Assembly: GCA_947561395.2 (NCBI GenBank)
Contig: OX387187.1
Location: forward strand, 32,469,829 to 32,533,828
Length of the DNA: 64,000 nucleotides
DNA from: Buxus sempervirens
Taxonomy: Eukaryota; Streptophyta; Magnoliopsida; Buxales; Buxaceae
Reading direction: 5' to 3'
Shown piece after piece: positions 20,565 to 31,800 of the stretch. The notes under the pieces were generated by a model that was not told where the DNA came from, searched no databases, and saw only the letters and a list, made by a program, of their open reading frames with translations. The position numbers and the translations under genes were made by a program. Positions within the stretch are counted from its first letter, which is position 1, and every line of letters starts with the position of its first letter.

Positions 20565-21006
20565 GCAGATCTTCCAGCAAGAGCTCCAGCAGGTATGATT
20601 CACGGATCTCGCGCCGGCTTCGGTGCATTTGATTTATGAATTTTTCGAATAGTTCCAGAAAGAGAGAGAGAAGGGATTAGGATTATGGGTAGCGTTACGA
20701 TTGGGATTTTCGTTTTCAATCATCTTAAGCACGATCATGGTGATCGTTACGACTTGTCGTTGACCGGAGCACAGATGCCGACCATTTCTTTTTTATAAGA
20801 AACATTGACAAAACCAACAATCCAGCCTTCTTCAATTGACGCCCACGACGACAACCACGAAGAAGAAGAGGTCGAACTTGCTTGTTCTTCGTTTCCTTAT
20901 TATTCAGGCGTTCCATCTCGACCGCTTTGCAGGTTGCTCAGGATGCGGACGATTCGGCAATAAAGAAGGGGATGAAGCGATCGTCAGTTCTAGATCCGTT
21001 AAAGAG
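20565..21006 (+). other. Two exon-like segments of an unrecognised gene
   Basis: A segment ending TTCCAGCAAGAGCTCCAGCAG is followed by a donor (GTATGA, 20596). A second segment, 20933-21006, lies between TTTGCAG and a donor-like AAAGAG/GTAAAA. Joined, they stay in one frame and give a Gln-rich then Asp/Lys-rich peptide (QVAQDADDSAIKKGMKRSS). I do not recognise it. It could be a gene fragment, or untranslated exons of the downstream calmodulin-like gene. Confidence 0.3.
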
Positions 21007-21327
21007 GTAAAAAAAACGAACTTTATGGAAATACATTGGGATCTTTGCAAAACCAGGCAAATAGAGAGCAGAAGGAAGATCTGATATCGATTGTGGTAGA
21101 ATGTTATTTTTATGATCGATCAGGATCGAAAACGAAGATCTGATTGATCGAGTGGAGAGTCGATCTCTCGTGGATCGAGAGAAAAACAGAGGTGAATTCG
21201 TTTAGATCGATAAGAGAGGGACCGACAGATTGGATCTAAATTTTTAGATTCAAATTCCTGAGGATAGAGAGTTATAGAGTAGGTTGAGCCGATTGAGAAA
21301 AGGATCGGAAGAGGATCAGCTGGTGAG

Positions 21328-21819
21328 ATGAGCGGAGCCGAGCCGGTGAAGCTAGACGATGAACAGCTTGCGGAGTTGCGGGAGATCTTCCGGTCGTTCG
21401 ATCGGAACAACGACGGCAGCTTAACACAGCTTGAGCTTGGATCGCTCTTGCGATCGCTTGGTCTCAAGCCAAGCTCAGACCAGCTCGAAGCTCTGATCCA
21501 AAAGGCCGATACGAACAGTAACGGCTTGGTCGAATTTTCAGAGTTCGTAGGCCTTGTAGCGCCAGAGCTTCTTCCGGCGAAATCTCCTTATACGGAAGAA
21601 CAGCTCCATCAACTCTTCGGGATCCTTGACCGGGACGGGAATGGATACATCACGGCGGCAGAATTGGCACACTCGATGGCAAAGCTCGGACACGCTCTCA
21701 CAGCAAATGAGCTCACGGGGATGATCAAAGAAGCTGATACAGACGGAGACGGCCGGATAAGCTTTCAGGAGTTCTCTCAGGCGATCACCTCGGCTGCATT
21801 CGACAATTCATGGGCTTAA
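21328..21819 (+). CDS. CML18: Calmodulin-like protein, CML18 type
   Basis: A 163-residue single-exon EF-hand calcium sensor. Four canonical 12-residue loops are visible: DRNNDGSLTQLE (25-36), DTNSNGLVEFSE (61-72), DRDGNGYITAAE (101-112) and DTDGDGRISFQE (137-148). All have Asp at position 1 and Glu at position 12, so all four should bind calcium. The helix sequences (ELGSLLRSLGLKPS, AHSMAKLGHALTA, ELTGMIKEAD) and the C-terminal AAFDN match Arabidopsis CML18 closely. There is no Gly-2, so no myristoylation signal. The ATG follows an in-frame-free leader. Known role of the family: calcium-dependent binding of target proteins in cytosol or nucleus. The gene looks fully intact and GC-richer than its surroundings. 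Confidence 0.93.
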   Translation: MSGAEPVKLDDEQLAELREIFRSFDRNNDGSLTQLELGSLLRSLGLKPSSDQLEALIQKADTNSNGLVEFSEFVGLVAPELLPAKSPYTEEQLHQLFGILDRDGNGYITAAELAHSMAKLGHALTANELTGMIKEADTDGDGRISFQEFSQAITSAAFDNSWA

Positions 21820-22568
21820 AGAGAAAACAAAACAGAAAAGAAAAGAAAAATCAGAGCTTTCCGGTGTGTCTTCTAATCTTATTTTTCTTCTCTTGTTCCT
21901 GTTACATCTGTTTGATTACAGTTATCATTTTGCTGTTTCTGGTAATTGTGCCGATGCTCTGCGAATTCGCCTGGAATTGGCCTCGTGTCGATCGGTTGTA
22001 GGGGAGAAGGGATTGTGAGAGGAAATTGGATTGGATTTGCGGGGTCGTCGATCGATGAATTTTCTTCTGTATAGATAGGAAGATTTTGGTCTGGATCCAA
22101 TACGAACAACTACACAACTGAAATGAAAAAAGAAAAAAAAGCAATATCATTGTACTCGCGTTTATTGATTCATCTTCATAAGACACTCCAATTCTATTTC
22201 ATTTGATTTTCTGGGATGAATGAGGAAGGGAAGATCGGAAATCAGCAATAACAGAAACGTATAAATCTCTGACTCGACTCAATTGGAAAGAGTTTGAAGG
22301 CCTTCAATTTCAGAAACAACCAAACGATCTTGACATGTAGTCAATTACAGAGATTACAGGTTCATCATAGATCCAAAAATGATCATTTATTTTTGGAACA
22401 AAGAAGAAAAAATCTATATATGTCAAGGCTACTAATATCTATTCATTCATGCTTCATTCTTGTTATGGGAAGACTGCATAAGCATATAGATCTCAGCAGA
22501 TGCCACCTATGAAGAAAAAACCAATTGAATGCAATCAAAAAGTTAGGGTCATACCTTGTCATCAGATG
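21820..22568. other. 3' flank of the CML gene
   Basis: Contains the probable 3' untranslated region (to about 22160). No further gene is visible. Confidence 0.5.
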
Positions 22569-23000
22569 TGTAACGCCCCAAATCCGGGTCTTTCTTTTTT
22601 TTTTTACTCGGATCAAGGCACTAATTAGTGGTACATAACAATCAGCTCAAAATATAGAAAATAAAAGAACTAAGAGTTATTAGAGTGCTAGGAAGCTTAA
22701 ATCTATAATTAATCTTCCAATTAATTACTATTAATTCTTCACATTTCCTATTACTATTAATTAAAGTCAAAGATATAATTAATCTTCAAATTAATTTAAA
22801 TTACTATTTTAATTACCATTAGCTCGTAATTACTATCATTTATTTAATTACTAATATATACATACTTGGAACATAATGCTAATCCTCCAATACTTGGATT
22901 AATTCTTTATTCCTTAATTTTTTTCAGGTTTATCTAACTTATTATCCAATATTTAGATTTATTTATTATATTATTATATTCAAAAATTTGGGGTTTTACA
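22569..23000. mobile_element. Solo LTR (432 bp) with 5-bp target duplication
   Basis: Begins TGTAACGCCCCAAAT and ends ATTTGGGGTTTTACA, so the termini form a 15-bp inverted repeat with two mismatches. It is flanked on both sides by AGATG (22564-22568 and 23001-23005). TG...CA ends and a 5-bp duplication indicate an LTR left after recombination between the two LTRs of a retrotransposon, probably Ty3/gypsy. Confidence 0.8.
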
Positions 23001-23292
23001 AGATGTTTCATCTTAATCAAGAAAAAAACAATTAAACCTAAAAAAAATCTAATACTAGATCTCAACTTAACACCTACTATGAAGGACCAAATTCTTCCCT
23101 TCCCAATCCCCATCAAAACCCAATTCTTGTAACTCAATCAAAACAAAAATGAAGCCTATACAATTCATTACAGATATCTACAATTCTAGAAACTTTACTC
23201 TTTTATTGAATTGAAATACCCCAAAAATCAAATAACTAAAACAAATTTAATGAAAGGAATTCAAAAATTAAAATCAGGTATCAACCATACCT
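23001..23292. other. Short intergenic stretch between solo LTR and Ogre
   Basis: AT-rich, no gene recognised. Confidence 0.5.
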
Positions 23293-26260
23293 TGTGTAGA
23301 TTATCAGTTGGCGCTTTCCCCCTAAAAAAATGCTGTTTTAATGTTAAAATTGTGATGGCAAAGAAAAATCAAAAGAAAAATTTTACAAACAAGTTTACGT
23401 GGTTCTGTTAAGAAAACAGGAGATGTAGGACCCAAAGATCACAAGAAATGGAAAAACGGCAGGGAAAAATTCCTAGATCATAGAACAACAACAAAATAAA
23501 AAACAAGAATAAGATGGAGAAATATATTTACATAGTTTGGTCTTAAATGCGTATGTGGTGTACGAGATGAAGTTATTCTACTAGAGAACAAGAAAAATAC
23601 AATAGGATCTTTTGAGCACTATCACTGCTCTCCCAGAAAATCTAAATATTTCTCAAAATGCTACACACTAAAAATACCCAACTTCCCCCCTTATATAGTA
23701 CGCCTACATTACAGGTTCGGTGTGTGCGTACGTCCACGAGAGAAATTGAAGTTTTTACTATTCAAAGGAAATTTATTTAGACCCTCATTACTACCTTAAT
23801 CCTAGTATATTAGAAAATTTTACTACCTTATTACCCTTACCATACAGTGGGGAGGGCCTCATACATTGGTTTGCACTTCTACAAACGAGTTTAACTATCC
23901 AAGAAGGGTACCCTATTAGACTTAACTATGAGCTCCATTACAACAAATACACCAAATCCATTCTAGATGAAAAAGAAAGAAAACCCTTGAAAATGAAAGC
24001 TTCCTGGGCTAAATAAACAAGAACGGTTGCTTAAAAAGAACAAGATAGAAGAAGAATAACTATGGCCAAATAGAGGAAAAAAGGGCTTGGAGAGATGATG
24101 ATGAAGGCATGCGTGCTTCACTAGTGACTCATGGAACCAAAGGAGAAAAAAAGTGGAGTTTTCAAAAGAAGTAGCCACATTACGAAATCCATGTCTCGGC
24201 AAGATTATCATCTTGATGCGTCTAATTCCGGAACTCGCAAAAACTAAACTTGATGGGTTCGGTAAAGATGCCCACTTCCACTCATGATGGGATTTTCTTC
24301 ACTAGATCGATGAAAAGTAGGATTACAAATTACAAAACCTTCTCCTAGTTGAACACTGCAATCTCTTACTCTCACAGTCTCACAACAAATATATATATAG
24401 ATATAATCTAAGTGCATAACAACAAATAACCGAATTACAAAATTACTGTTGACAAAAAATTTGAATCTCAATAATTTCCGATCAAACATGATTTCACCCA
24501 ATTATGTAGGTTTTTATTTCATGGGGTGCGGACCCATCCAGGGCGTCTAAGTTACAGAACAATCCCCTTAATTACAACTCTAAGACATTAGAGAAAGCCC
24601 TTTGATTCTAACTTCAATTCACAAGTGTGCGCACCTAAACCTGGCCTAGATCGCACACCGGGCGCACCTTCGGTGCGTGCCTCGGGACATTCGGAGTCGC
24701 CACTGCCTGAGAGTGCAGGCAGACACGGTTTTGCCCTAATCGGGTCTAAGTCTGGTCTGCGGTTTTTTAGAGTTCTAGCTAAGTCCTCGGTTACGATCCG
24801 GGGAAGTCCTAAAGGCACCCCGGTCCGCCCCGTCGGTTTGACGGGTCCCTCGGGTCTCCCTGGTTTCTGAGTCAATTTCACCCTTCCTAGACCAGCATGC
24901 TGCTTTGTTCGGTCTGGCGGGGCCCTCTGAAGGTGTGGGTCCCTTTTATTTGATTTTATTTTTGTATTTAAGTGAAGTGGGTCGGACCCGGGTCCCGTTG
25001 GAAGACCCATGGGTTGCCATGGTTGGGCCTTGGGCCCAGTAGGGTTATTGGGTAACCCATTTGGTTATTTTATTAAGTTTTATATATTTACAATTTTAGT
25101 TTGAGATTAGTGGGCTTGGAATGGGCCCATTAGCCAAAGTCTAGTGGCCTGGGCCCGTTTTATTGAAAACGGGCCGGGTTTGGGCCAGTCTGAGATGGGC
25201 CCAACAAGTGGGCAAAAAGGGGTCTTGGTGGGCCCATTTAGGCCCAAAGTCAAAAATGGGCTTAAGATAGCCCAAATGGTTTAAGGGAGCGGTTCCAACC
25301 GGCTTAGACCGGATCAGGTCCAACCGAACCAAGAAATGACAAATTTTACATTATTTTACAAGTGCCCGTATTTTCTCTACAGTCCGGCTTGCCCGTGAAT
25401 GGATTCCGGTCCCCCTTGTCCGTGAATCAGACACGGTCCAGGCTGGACCGGCCTGAGTTTACGGGCACCACCTGTTTTGCACTTTTGCTGCCGATTTCAA
25501 TCTGGATCTGTTCCGTGGCCTTCTCAGGTACTCTGGTGACTTCAGTAACGATCTCAGGTCATTCAAAATGTTTCATATTCCCCATTTGGCCTAAATGGCC
25601 ATTTCTTCCTTCATTGATGTCTTTGCTGGAAAACCAGCTCTTCATTAGTTGCCCATGGCCAATTTCAGGGGGGAGTAGGGGGTATTTACAGGGGTGATTT
25701 TAGCAGCAAAAGGTGGTCTAAAACTTCTTCTTCATCCAGGCATAAAAAAGGCTTTGATTAGCTTATTCAAGAATCCTTTTAAGCCTTTCTCTTCCCACTA
25801 CTCTCTCTTTTATTTTCATATAACTTCCTTCTTTATTTTAACTTCCCATAACTTAGAAAACAGCAAATTGATTAGTAACACTAAAATCAAAATATCCAAA
25901 AGAAGCTTAAAAAGACATTAGAAATGATAATCACATTAGGAAAAAGGGATATACTCACAATATGACTACTCAATAATGGTGATTCCTCCGGCAAATTCGG
26001 CAGCGCTTCCGCGTCCTCCAAGGTTTGCTAGGATGAATTGGGAAGGCTTGGCTAAGGTGGATGGGTTTAAGACCAAACTAAAGAGAATATGGGCATGGTT
26101 TTGGGGTAGTCATAGAGTATAGGGGTAGTTTAGGTATAAAAAAGGGCTTTGGTTTTGGAAGGGTGGTGGTTGGGCAGCATTCATTCATGAAGAACACCAG
26201 GAGGGAGAGGGGGTAGGCCAGCAAGGAGAGGCTTGTTCAAATGAAGGGGGGTGGCCTCTC

Positions 26261-26270
26261 TATTTATAGG
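26261..26270 (-). promoter_or_regulatory. TATA box of Ogre 3' LTR
   Basis: CCTATAAATA on the minus strand. The same box lies at 43167-43176 in the other LTR. Confidence 0.65.
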
Positions 26271-26282
26271 CAAAAATCCCGT

Positions 26283-26498
26283 GTCCGTATTTGAAGTACG
26301 GGCATGCCTTGCCCGTACTTCAAGTACGGGCGTGCCTTGCCCGTACTTCAAGTACGGGCGAAAAACGAATATTTGCAATTATCGCAGATTCGGCCGTACG
26401 GGACGCGTGTCTCGCCGTACAGCGACGCGTGTTGTCCTTCTAGAAGCGTGCCCGTACTTTAAATACGGGCATGCCCTGCCCGTAATGTAAATACGGTC
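26283..26498 (-). promoter_or_regulatory. Array of CCCGTAYTT-AARTACGGG dyads upstream of the LTR TATA box
   Basis: Three dyads of the form CCCGTACTTCAAGTACGGG repeat at exactly 28-base spacing (about 26283, 26311 and 26339). Two more (26450-26470 and 26478-26498, the latter imperfect) follow after a stretch containing GGCCGTACGGGACGCGTGTC. All lie within about 240 bases upstream of the TATA box in element sense. The same array is in the other LTR (43189-43404) and, diverged, in the related LTR at 45725. They could be binding sites of a dimeric factor or hairpins in U3; function is inference. Confidence 0.6.
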
Positions 26499-27061
26499 CC
26501 GCACGTTTTAAAAATGTGTGGATTTCAAACATTTATTCAATTTGGCTTATTGCAGGATTTTTATCCGATTTTTTTTTATTATTTTATTAGAAAAGCGAGA
26601 TTCTCTTTATTAAAATATTATTAAACACATTTATCTTATTTATTTTATTGGTTTAGTCCATTTTTGCTGCCTTTTTGCCACATGGACAGTTTTTCTGAAA
26701 CTTCAACTGCTCATAACTTCTTTATCCGGTGTCCGATTTCAACAAACTTAGTGTCGTTGGAATCAGCTCGGAACCACCTATCCATTGGGATCAAGTTTGG
26801 CAGTTGAATTAGGGTCGAGCAAAAAGTCAACTTTTCACCCCCCCAAAAGTTTGACCAGCTCATATCTTTCTCATCCGGACCCCGATTCCAGCAAATTCAG
26901 CTGCGTTGGAATTGTGTCGAAATGCTCTTTCCAATGATATGAAGTGTGATGGCCAAATTCTCTTGAATCAAAAAGTCAATTTTTGACCCCCTCAGGGTTT
27001 GACTTTTAGTTTGACTTTTCATTTTTTCTTTATTTTGGGGTGCAAAAATCAGGTGTCTACA

Positions 27062-27074
27062 GCTGCCCCTCTTT
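27062..27074 (-). other. Polypurine tract of Ogre
   Basis: AAAGAGGGGCAGC on the minus strand, immediately before the TGTAGACACC start of the 3' LTR. It primes plus-strand synthesis in LTR retrotransposons. Confidence 0.8.
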
Positions 27075-28899
27075 GCTGGAGTCACCTTAGGGGATGAACG
27101 GCAAAGAAGAACAAGAACCTTATTTTTGCACCTTGCATTTTTGTCGACATGGTTGACGAGCTCATTCACTGAATTGTTTTTAATGAAAGGGAAGTGTCAG
27201 ATGTCTGGTATCACTTCCCGACTTTGGAATCCCTATACCCTCTCTCGGGTTTGAATAGGGCTGTTCCTTAGTTCTCTGTCTTTTGAAAAGAAAGATAGGA
27301 TTAAATCTGAGCTCATCAGCCTGTTTTGGCGTTGATGCAAGGCACTTAACAATGTTCTTTTCTTTTTGTTTGTTCCATTAAAGCTTTTAGTGACTTTAGT
27401 TTTGACTTTCTTGTTTCTTTAAACTTGGGGTTTTTTTTTTTTTTCTAGGTAGGCCAAGGTATGGGCTTGGGAGTGCAGGTAGGAGGACGGGAGGAAGCTT
27501 TCGCGCTGCTGTCCATCATCCCGGAGACCACACACCTACTCTAGCCTATACTATTTACAAAAGTGAGAATCAAAATCTACAAGAAGGGGCGAAATGGCCC
27601 ATTATTGCTTTTCCTTGTTGCTTCTCCTTGCCAGGTTCTTCCTCTTGTCGAGACATTTAAAGCTTCTCTTTCCATTTATGAGCATCCACTGGGGATCTGG
27701 CGGGAGCATGATCTGTCTAGACGACTTTCTGGGGATTATTGTGATGTTTCTTTTTTCTTTTGAAGTTTTGATGGAGGGTCTGAGGATCTTGACGATCTTC
27801 TTTCTTCTGAGCTCCGCTGGGGATGAAAGGGAAGAAGCCTCTGTTGGGGAATGAAGGATCAAAGTATCCTTCCCATGTTCATCTTGCATTTTTCATCCTT
27901 CTTTGAGCCTGTACAAGGAACAAAACGTCAGTGCTTGTTCTGCTCCATTGGGGATATGCATGGTTGGTTTATTCTAGGCCTTTAATTTATAAAAATCAGA
28001 ATGGCTATTGATTAAGGCAATGAGCCCCTCTTCACGGGTTAGCAGCACAAATGAGGAAATTCCAAGAATAGTTAAGCAGAATAATTACGGAAAAACACAG
28101 ATGTGGTAGTGTGTGTTTGTGCCTGCAATTATCACAAAAGTCAATCCTTAAGCCAGACATAGATTAGAGTGCTTGGTATCTTTAGCCTTCTCATCATAGG
28201 CCTTGGAGCGTTGACTCAAACATAGTCTGCCAACCTGGGCCTTTCAGGTCACTTGGTTGTCCCCACTTAGTGCACTGTCCATCCTGTTTCTGTTTTTGCC
28301 GCATTTCCTCTTTTTGCTTCAAGGTATGACCAGTTTTTTTTTTTTTTTTTTTGACCACGACTGACCCTTTTTGCACATAGCGCCCTTTTTGGGTTTTCAC
28401 CATGCCTGGTCCTTTTAAGGAGAATTCAATTTCGTCATTGCCAGAAAATGCAGATTTGGCTGTTTTGCTCAAGATCATTCACTTCGGGATCCGAGAGGTC
28501 TTCAAAATAGGACGAAATGTAGGCTAGGCCGGGGTTTTGAAAGAAAGATAAGTGGCCCTAAGAAGGCTGTGATTTTATAGGTCTGTACAGTACTCCTTTT
28601 TATTGTTGGGGCTTACATCCTGGCTTATTTCTTTTGGTATGGAATTCATATTGATCTTGCTTTATACTTGTTTTTCTTTTCTTCTTTTTCTTGATTTTCT
28701 TCGCAATTGCTTTTTTTTTTTTTTTTTTAGGGCCAGGAATGCCCATTTTGATGTGAGGAATACCTGTACTAGGTTTGAAAAGAAATTTTCAGGCTCAAAA
28801 GTGTTTAACTAGGGGAGAACTTTTTGGGTATTTGGGAGGATTTACAGTCTTAGGGGAGAGTCAAGGATGGCCTCTCTTCATTTCCCAATTGGAACGATC
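27075..28899 (-). other. Ogre 3' spacer between pol and 3' LTR
   Basis: About 1.8 kb without coding capacity, containing several T- or A-rich runs (27430, 28336, 28710). Ogre elements commonly have a long 3' untranslated spacer. No tandem repeat array was seen here. Confidence 0.6.
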
Positions 28900-31800
28900 T
28901 CAAGGGTAATACAGTTTGACTGCATCTGCATTTATTGGCTCAGGAAAAATAGTTCCGTCCGTCTCTTGTAGGATTAGAGCTCCTCTGGACAGAACTTTGT
29001 GTACTATGAATGGTCCTTCATAGTTTGGCTTGAATTTCCCTCTATTATCTTCTTGGTGGGGGAATATCTTTTTCATAACAATGTTTCCCACCTTGAAGTG
29101 TCGTGGTATTATTTTCTTGTTGTAAGCTCGTGCTATTCTTTGTTGGTAGAGCTGTCCGTGGCACAAAGCCTTAATCCTTTTCTCATCAAGTAACTGCAAC
29201 TGGTCAAACCTCGATTCTTCCCACTCAATGTCATCAACCTCTGCTTCCTTCAGGATTCTGAGCGAAGGGATCTGTAATTCTATGGGAAGGACTGCCTCCA
29301 TTCCATATACAAGAGAGAAAGGAGTTGCTCCGGTTGAGACCCTGATTGAGGTTCGGTATGCATGCAAAGCATATGGCAACTTCTCATGCCAGTCTCTGTA
29401 GGTGACTACCATCTTTTCCAATATCCTCTTCAGATTTTTGTTGGCAGCCTCTACTGCTCCATTCATCTTGGGCCGATATGCCGTAGAATTTAAATGCCTG
29501 ATCTTCAAATCTTCGCACATCTTGTCCATGTCCTTGTTATTCAGATTCTTGGCATTGTCTGTGATCAGTGCTTCAGGCACACCGTAGCGACAGACAATAT
29601 TATTTCTGATGAATTTCAGTACATGGGACCCTTTGACCTCTGCAAAGGACACGGCCTCTACCCACTTGGTAAAATAGTCTATTGCAACCAAGATGAATCG
29701 ATGCCCATTTGATGCCTTTGGATGGATTTCTCCAATCATATCAATTCCCCAGATGGCGAAGGGCCAAGGAGAAGTCATTGAGTACAAAGTGTTGGGCGGT
29801 GCATGAATGTTGTCAGCATAAACTTGGCATAACTGGCATTTCCTTACATGGATGTGGCAATCGTGTTCCATAGTCAACCAGTAATAGCCCATTATTAAGA
29901 TTTTTCTAGCTAGCATGTGCCCGCTCATATGTGCGCCACATTGTCCCCCGTGGACTTCATCAACCAGCTGTTGTGCCTATTCTTCTGTTACACATAGCAG
30001 CAATGAATCATTGTATGACTTCTTGTATAGCTTGTCTCCACTAAGGAAGAACTGTCCTGCCAGTTTTTGAATCGTGCGCCTTTCAGATGCTGTGGCATTT
30101 TCTGGTAAAGTCCTGTTTCTCAGGTACCTCATTATATCTGCATACCAGGGTTCCCCTTTTGGTTTGCTCCTTTCAACATTAAAACAGTAGACAGGAGAAC
30201 GCCGCACCTCTATCTCCAATGGTTGTATTCCTGTGCCATCCGTGATGGTTGCCATAGATGCCAATGTTGCCAGGGCATCTGCAAACTGATTCCTGTCTCG
30301 TGGCATATAATCAAATGTCACATTTTTGAACTGTTCTTCCAATTCCTTAATCAGTTCCTGATATGGCACCAACTTAGGATCCTTAGTCCGCCAATCCCCC
30401 ATTACTTGGTAGATGATTAGACAGGAATCACCATAAACTTTTAACTCTTGGATATTCATTTCAATTGCGGCTCGCAAGCCTAACACATATGCTTCGTATT
30501 CTGCCATGTTGTTAGTGCAATCGAACAAGAGTTTGGCTGCTATTGGATGATGGACTCCTTCTGGGGAAATGATTACTGCTCCAATTCCTTTCCCATTGAT
30601 GTTAACGGCTCCATCAAAGAACATCTGCCATCCAGTTTCCGCTTTTGCTGACTCGGCACACATTATTTCATCATCCGGCAATCCGGTGGGAAGTGGTTGA
30701 TAATCGGGCACAGGGTGTTCTGCCAGGTGATCTGCCACTGCCTGTCCCTTTATTGCCTTTCTCGTGGTGTAGACAATATCATACTGGGATAAGATAACCT
30801 GCCACTTGGCTATCCTTCCAGTGGAGATTGGCTTTTCAAAAATGTACTTCAATGGATCTGCATCTGAGATCAAAAAGACAGTGTGACTGAGCAGATAATG
30901 CCGGAGTTTCTGAGCTGCCCATACCAATGCGCCACAGGTCTTCTCAAGCAATGTATATCTTACTTCATAATTGGTAAATTTCTTGCTCAGATAATAAATT
31001 GCTTGCTCCTTCCTTCCTGTATCATCATGCTGCCCTAGGACACATCCAGCTGCCGTTTCTGTGACTGACAAGTACATGATTAACGGTCGCCCTGGTACAG
31101 GGGGAACCAAAGTTGGGGGGCTCATCAAATAGGCCTTGATTTTGTCAAACGCCTCTTGGCAATCATCATTCCAAACCACTGGGTTATCCTTCTTTAGCAA
31201 TTTGAATATTGGTTCGCACACAGGAGTCATTTGTGCTATGAACCGACTGATGTACTGTAACCTGCCAAGGAAACCTCTTACTTCTTTCTCTGTAGATGGG
31301 GGAGGCATCTCCAATATGGCCTTTACTTTGACAGGGTCAACCTCAATTCCTTGTTTTCCAACAATGAATCCGAGTAGCTTCCCTGAAGTAACGCCAAATA
31401 CACACTTATTAGGGTTCAATCGGAGCTTGCATTCCCTGAGCCTGTCAAACACTCTTCCAAGGTTAACCAAATGATTTTCCTCTTCTTTTGACTTTGCAAT
31501 CATGTCATCCACATATACTTCCATTTCTTTGTGCATCAAATCGTGGAATAACAAAGTCATCGCCCTTTGGTATGTAGCACCTGCATTCTTCAAGCCAAAG
31601 GGCATCACTTTGTAGCAGTATGTGCCCCAGTGCGTGATGAAGGATGTCTTTTCCATGTCTTCAGGTGCCATTCTTATCTGATTATACCCAGAGAATCCAT
31701 CCATGAAGGAGAACATGGAATGAGTTGCAGTATTATCAACTAGTATATCAATGTGCGGCAGTGGGAAGTCATCTTTCGGGCTTGCCTTGTTCAGATCCCT

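Larger units (their letters stand above)
23293..27061 (-). repeat. 3' LTR of Ogre element
   Basis: On the minus strand it begins TGTAGACACCTG, directly after the polypurine tract, and ends GATAATCTACA(CA). It contains a TATA box (CCTATAAATA, 26261-26270) with an array of dyads just upstream (26283-26498). The reading frames in it, including a 140-codon one at 24588-25010, occur identically in the other LTR only because the LTRs are copies. Confidence 0.93.

Noticed and set aside
24588..25010. A 140-codon minus-strand frame, repeated identically at 41493-41915
   Set aside because: It lies in the GC-rich part of the two Ogre LTRs; its identity in both places follows from the LTR copies being nearly identical, and it has no motif.
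26283..26360. CRISPR-like array (28-base spaced repeats)
   Set aside because: The repeats are dyads with 7-8 base spacers inside a plant LTR; no cas genes and a eukaryotic context.
29977..29979. Programmed readthrough of the Ogre TAG
   Set aside because: The following bases do not match known leaky-stop contexts and Ogre elements are not known to need a stop here; a mutation is simpler.
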